Positions 31,210 to 32,506 of a stretch of DNA of 32,506 nt are shown here, in pieces. The DNA is from Bacteroidales bacterium (GTDB lineage: Bacteria > Bacteroidota > Bacteroidia > Bacteroidales > P3). The DNA lies in the NCBI GenBank assembly GCA_016280915.1, contig JAEEHQ010000027.1:1-32506 (forward strand). Reading direction: 5' to 3'. Below the pieces are notes generated by a model. The model had not been told where the DNA came from. It searched no databases and saw nothing but the letters and a program-made list of their open reading frames with translations. Within the stretch, counting starts at the first letter, position 1. Each line of letters opens with the position of its first letter. The position numbers and the translations under genes are program-made.

Positions 31210-32207
31210 GGGTTGTTCTTGTTAATTAAATTGACCACCACTTTCACCATCACGTCTTTCTCTTCGGGACGGCTCTCGGCAATCATCAGCGTGAGAGCCA
31301 CAAGGGTATTGTCAGCAATGCGTTTGCTCCCATCCTCGCGGTAGAGGATACGGTTGTTATTAAGAAACCACAAGAACAGGGTGGCGGCTATCCGTTTGTT
31401 CCCGTCGCTGAAAGAGTGGTTCTTGGTGACAAGGTAGAGTAACATGGCGGCCTTCTCCTCGGTGCTGGGGTAGAGCTCCACGCCGTCGAACGTCTGGTAT
31501 ATCTGCCCGATAGAGCTCTTGAACGACTCATCCTTCTCGTTGCCAAAGAGCCTACTCTCGCCAAAGCGTTCTTTCAGCGAGCGGATGGCCTGCATGGCGT
31601 TGTCATAGGTAGCATGGAAAGGAGCCTCGCTGGTAGTATCGTTGATAGTGAGCCGTTGGTAGTCGTAGCTGTCGAGGGTGTCGAGAGCGTAGGTGTAGTC
31701 GGTCACCACGTTGAAGAGCGCATTGGTCTCGTCGGTCGAGAGCAGCGGCTGGTTCTGTATCGTCCTGCCGAGCATGCCCACCAGCTGACGGAGTTCGCCA
31801 ATCTGTTCCTTGTGGATACGTTCGTTGACAGCATAACCCTTTACAAGATACTCCTTCAACACACGGTTGGCCCAACGGCGAAAATCAACACCTCGCTTTG
31901 ATTTAACCCTATAGCCTACTGAGATTATTACGTCAAGATTATAATAACTAACAAGATGGGTCTGAGACTTGCCATCTATTGCACCATGCGGAGTGGTTGT
32001 CGCAAATTTTGCGACAACCACTGTATCGGACAGCTCTTCTTTGATGGCATTGCTAATATGTTTCCGGATGGTCTTATCATCCCTATCAAATAACAAAGCC
32101 ATTTGATTGGCAGTCAGCCACACTGTCTCGTTTTCTAAACGGACATCAATTTGTGTTTGTCCGTCGTCGGTCTGATAGATGATTATCTTGTCATTGATGT
32201 TTTCCAT
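31206..32207 (-). CDS. RhuM-Fic family protein (virulence RhuM domain plus Fic domain)
   Basis: The 333-residue protein has an N-terminal RhuM domain (about 5-130). Segments QTQIDVRLENETVWLTANQM, ALLFDRDDKTIRKHISNAI and YYNLDVIISVGYRVKSKRGV are family hallmarks. A helical linker (130-160) and a C-terminal Fic/Doc domain (about 160-320) follow. The Fic loop reads HSFSDGNKR (264-272), keeping the catalytic His264 and the acidic Asp268, with Lys at the place of the second glycine of classical HxFxxGNGR. Fic proteins transfer AMP or other phosphate-containing groups to protein hydroxyls; Doc phosphorylates EF-Tu. I see no clear (S/T)xxxE(G/N) inhibitory motif. It overlaps the WYL gene by 4 bp and lies 20 bp after the DUF4143 ATPase gene. 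Confidence 0.9.
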   Translation of the reverse strand: MENINDKIIIYQTDDGQTQIDVRLENETVWLTANQMALLFDRDDKTIRKHISNAIKEELSDTVVVAKFATTTPHGAIDGKSQTHLVSYYNLDVIISVGYRVKSKRGVDFRRWANRVLKEYLVKGYAVNERIHKEQIGELRQLVGMLGRTIQNQPLLSTDETNALFNVVTDYTYALDTLDSYDYQRLTINDTTSEAPFHATYDNAMQAIRSLKERFGESRLFGNEKDESFKSSIGQIYQTFDGVELYPSTEEKAAMLLYLVTKNHSFSDGNKRIAATLFLWFLNNNRILYREDGSKRIADNTLVALTLMIAESRPEEKDVMVKVVVNLINKNNP

Positions 32208-32227
32208 GATAATAATGCAGAAAACGT

Positions 32228-32506
32228 TTATAAAAGGTCCATATAATTCTCTCGCGTGATGGTCTTGACTTCCACATCGGGATATGCTCCGAGAAAAGTC
32301 TTGCTGATTTTAGCCTTCTTCGTGGGGCTCCACTTGAATTCGTATGCTTTCATCCGTCCGTCGCACTCTTCAATATAGTCAACTTCCTGTTGTTGCGTGG
32401 TACGCCAGAAATAGGACTTTGCATAGGTGAGGTCGTAGCTGTTTTTCTTCAGCAGCTCACTTACCATATAGTTCTCCCACAAGATGCCTATGTCGGCACG
32501 CATGTC
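32228..32506 (-). CDS. AAA ATPase with DUF4143 domain, C-terminal part only (runs off window)
   Basis: The frame is open to the right edge, so only the last 92 codons are seen. The sequence IGILWENYMVSELLKKN, then AKSYFWRTTQQQEVDYIEE and YEFKWSPTKKAKISKTF, matches the end of DUF4143, a PD-(D/E)XK-like domain following an archaeal-type AAA ATPase in about 370-450-residue proteins. The visible VDYIEE-x-YEFKW pattern is where nuclease-fold acidic and Lys residues lie. The ATPase part would be upstream, outside the window. It is 20 bp before the RhuM-Fic gene on the same strand. Confidence 0.85.
   Translation of the reverse strand, partial: DMRADIGILWENYMVSELLKKNSYDLTYAKSYFWRTTQQQEVDYIEECDGRMKAYEFKWSPTKKAKISKTFLGAYPDVEVKTITRENYMDLL

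Noticed and set aside
30493..31344. 283-codon frame opposite the WYL gene
   Set aside because: The WYL protein has recognisable domains and a coupled start; the opposite frame has none.

Overview
The window reads as chromosomal DNA of a member of Bacteroidota, most likely order Bacteroidales. Three things point there. Many genes match families typical of that group: a Na+-pumping methylmalonyl-CoA decarboxylase with an enlarged gamma/delta subunit, DUF3098 next to ftsX and uppP, and RhuM-Fic and DUF4143 proteins. Several leaders carry the Bacteroidetes promoter consensus TTTG-N19-21-TAnnTTTG. Shine-Dalgarno sequences are mostly absent. Nothing identifies genus or species.

Layout. 1-240: 35-bp tandem repeats, cut by the window edge. 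668-6022 (-): a propionate/succinate energy operon in transcription order mce (epimerase), mmdA (carboxyltransferase), a Cys-rich lipoprotein, an OadG-like membrane subunit with a large extracytoplasmic domain, mmdC (biotin carrier) and mmdB (Na+ pump). It has a consensus promoter at 6118-6148 and an intrinsic terminator at 613-642. 6273-9303 (-): an exported protein of unknown function followed by dxs. 9597-12145 (+): an MBOAT plus AlgJ/AlgX-like SGNH pair for O-acylation of a surface glycan. 12289-13161 (-): a Bacteroidetes hypothetical. 13467-14698 (+): dapD and a small lipoprotein. 14881-19027 (+): dnaN, ftsX, a DUF3098 gene, uppP and truB. 19047-22147 (-): rarA and an ABC-F ATPase. 22567-23622 (-): queA. 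23969-25414 (-): a surface lipoprotein with an InlB-like repeat and probable beta-helix. 25907-28899 (-): carbamate kinase, two paralogous small membrane proteins and ornithine carbamoyltransferase. 29127-29975 (+): an unknown membrane protein. 30298-32506 (-): an accessory-type operon of AAA/DUF4143 ATPase (partial), RhuM-Fic protein and WYL regulator.

How the genes work together. The mmd operon converts (R)-methylmalonyl-CoA to propionyl-CoA and couples decarboxylation to Na+ export; the epimerase supplies the correct stereoisomer from the mutase product of the succinate pathway. OTC plus carbamate kinase could run catabolically (citrulline to carbamoyl phosphate to ATP), although no arginine deiminase lies in the window. 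FtsX, UppP, DapD and Dxs all serve envelope and peptidoglycan synthesis.

The most notable non-coding structure is a 196-bp MITE-like element (22156-22351) with 17-bp inverted ends and TTTA flanks, lying 8 nt upstream of the rarA start. An apparent internally deleted relative sits at 29053-29094. There is also a family of AACCC...GGGTT imperfect palindromes and a ~196-bp inverted-repeat element at 25559-25754. The best candidates for undescribed biology are the DUF4143/RhuM-Fic/WYL operon, the Cys-rich lipoprotein embedded in the Na+-pump operon, and the paired membrane proteins inside the arcC-argF cluster. Everything here was read by eye; no database search or structure prediction was run.
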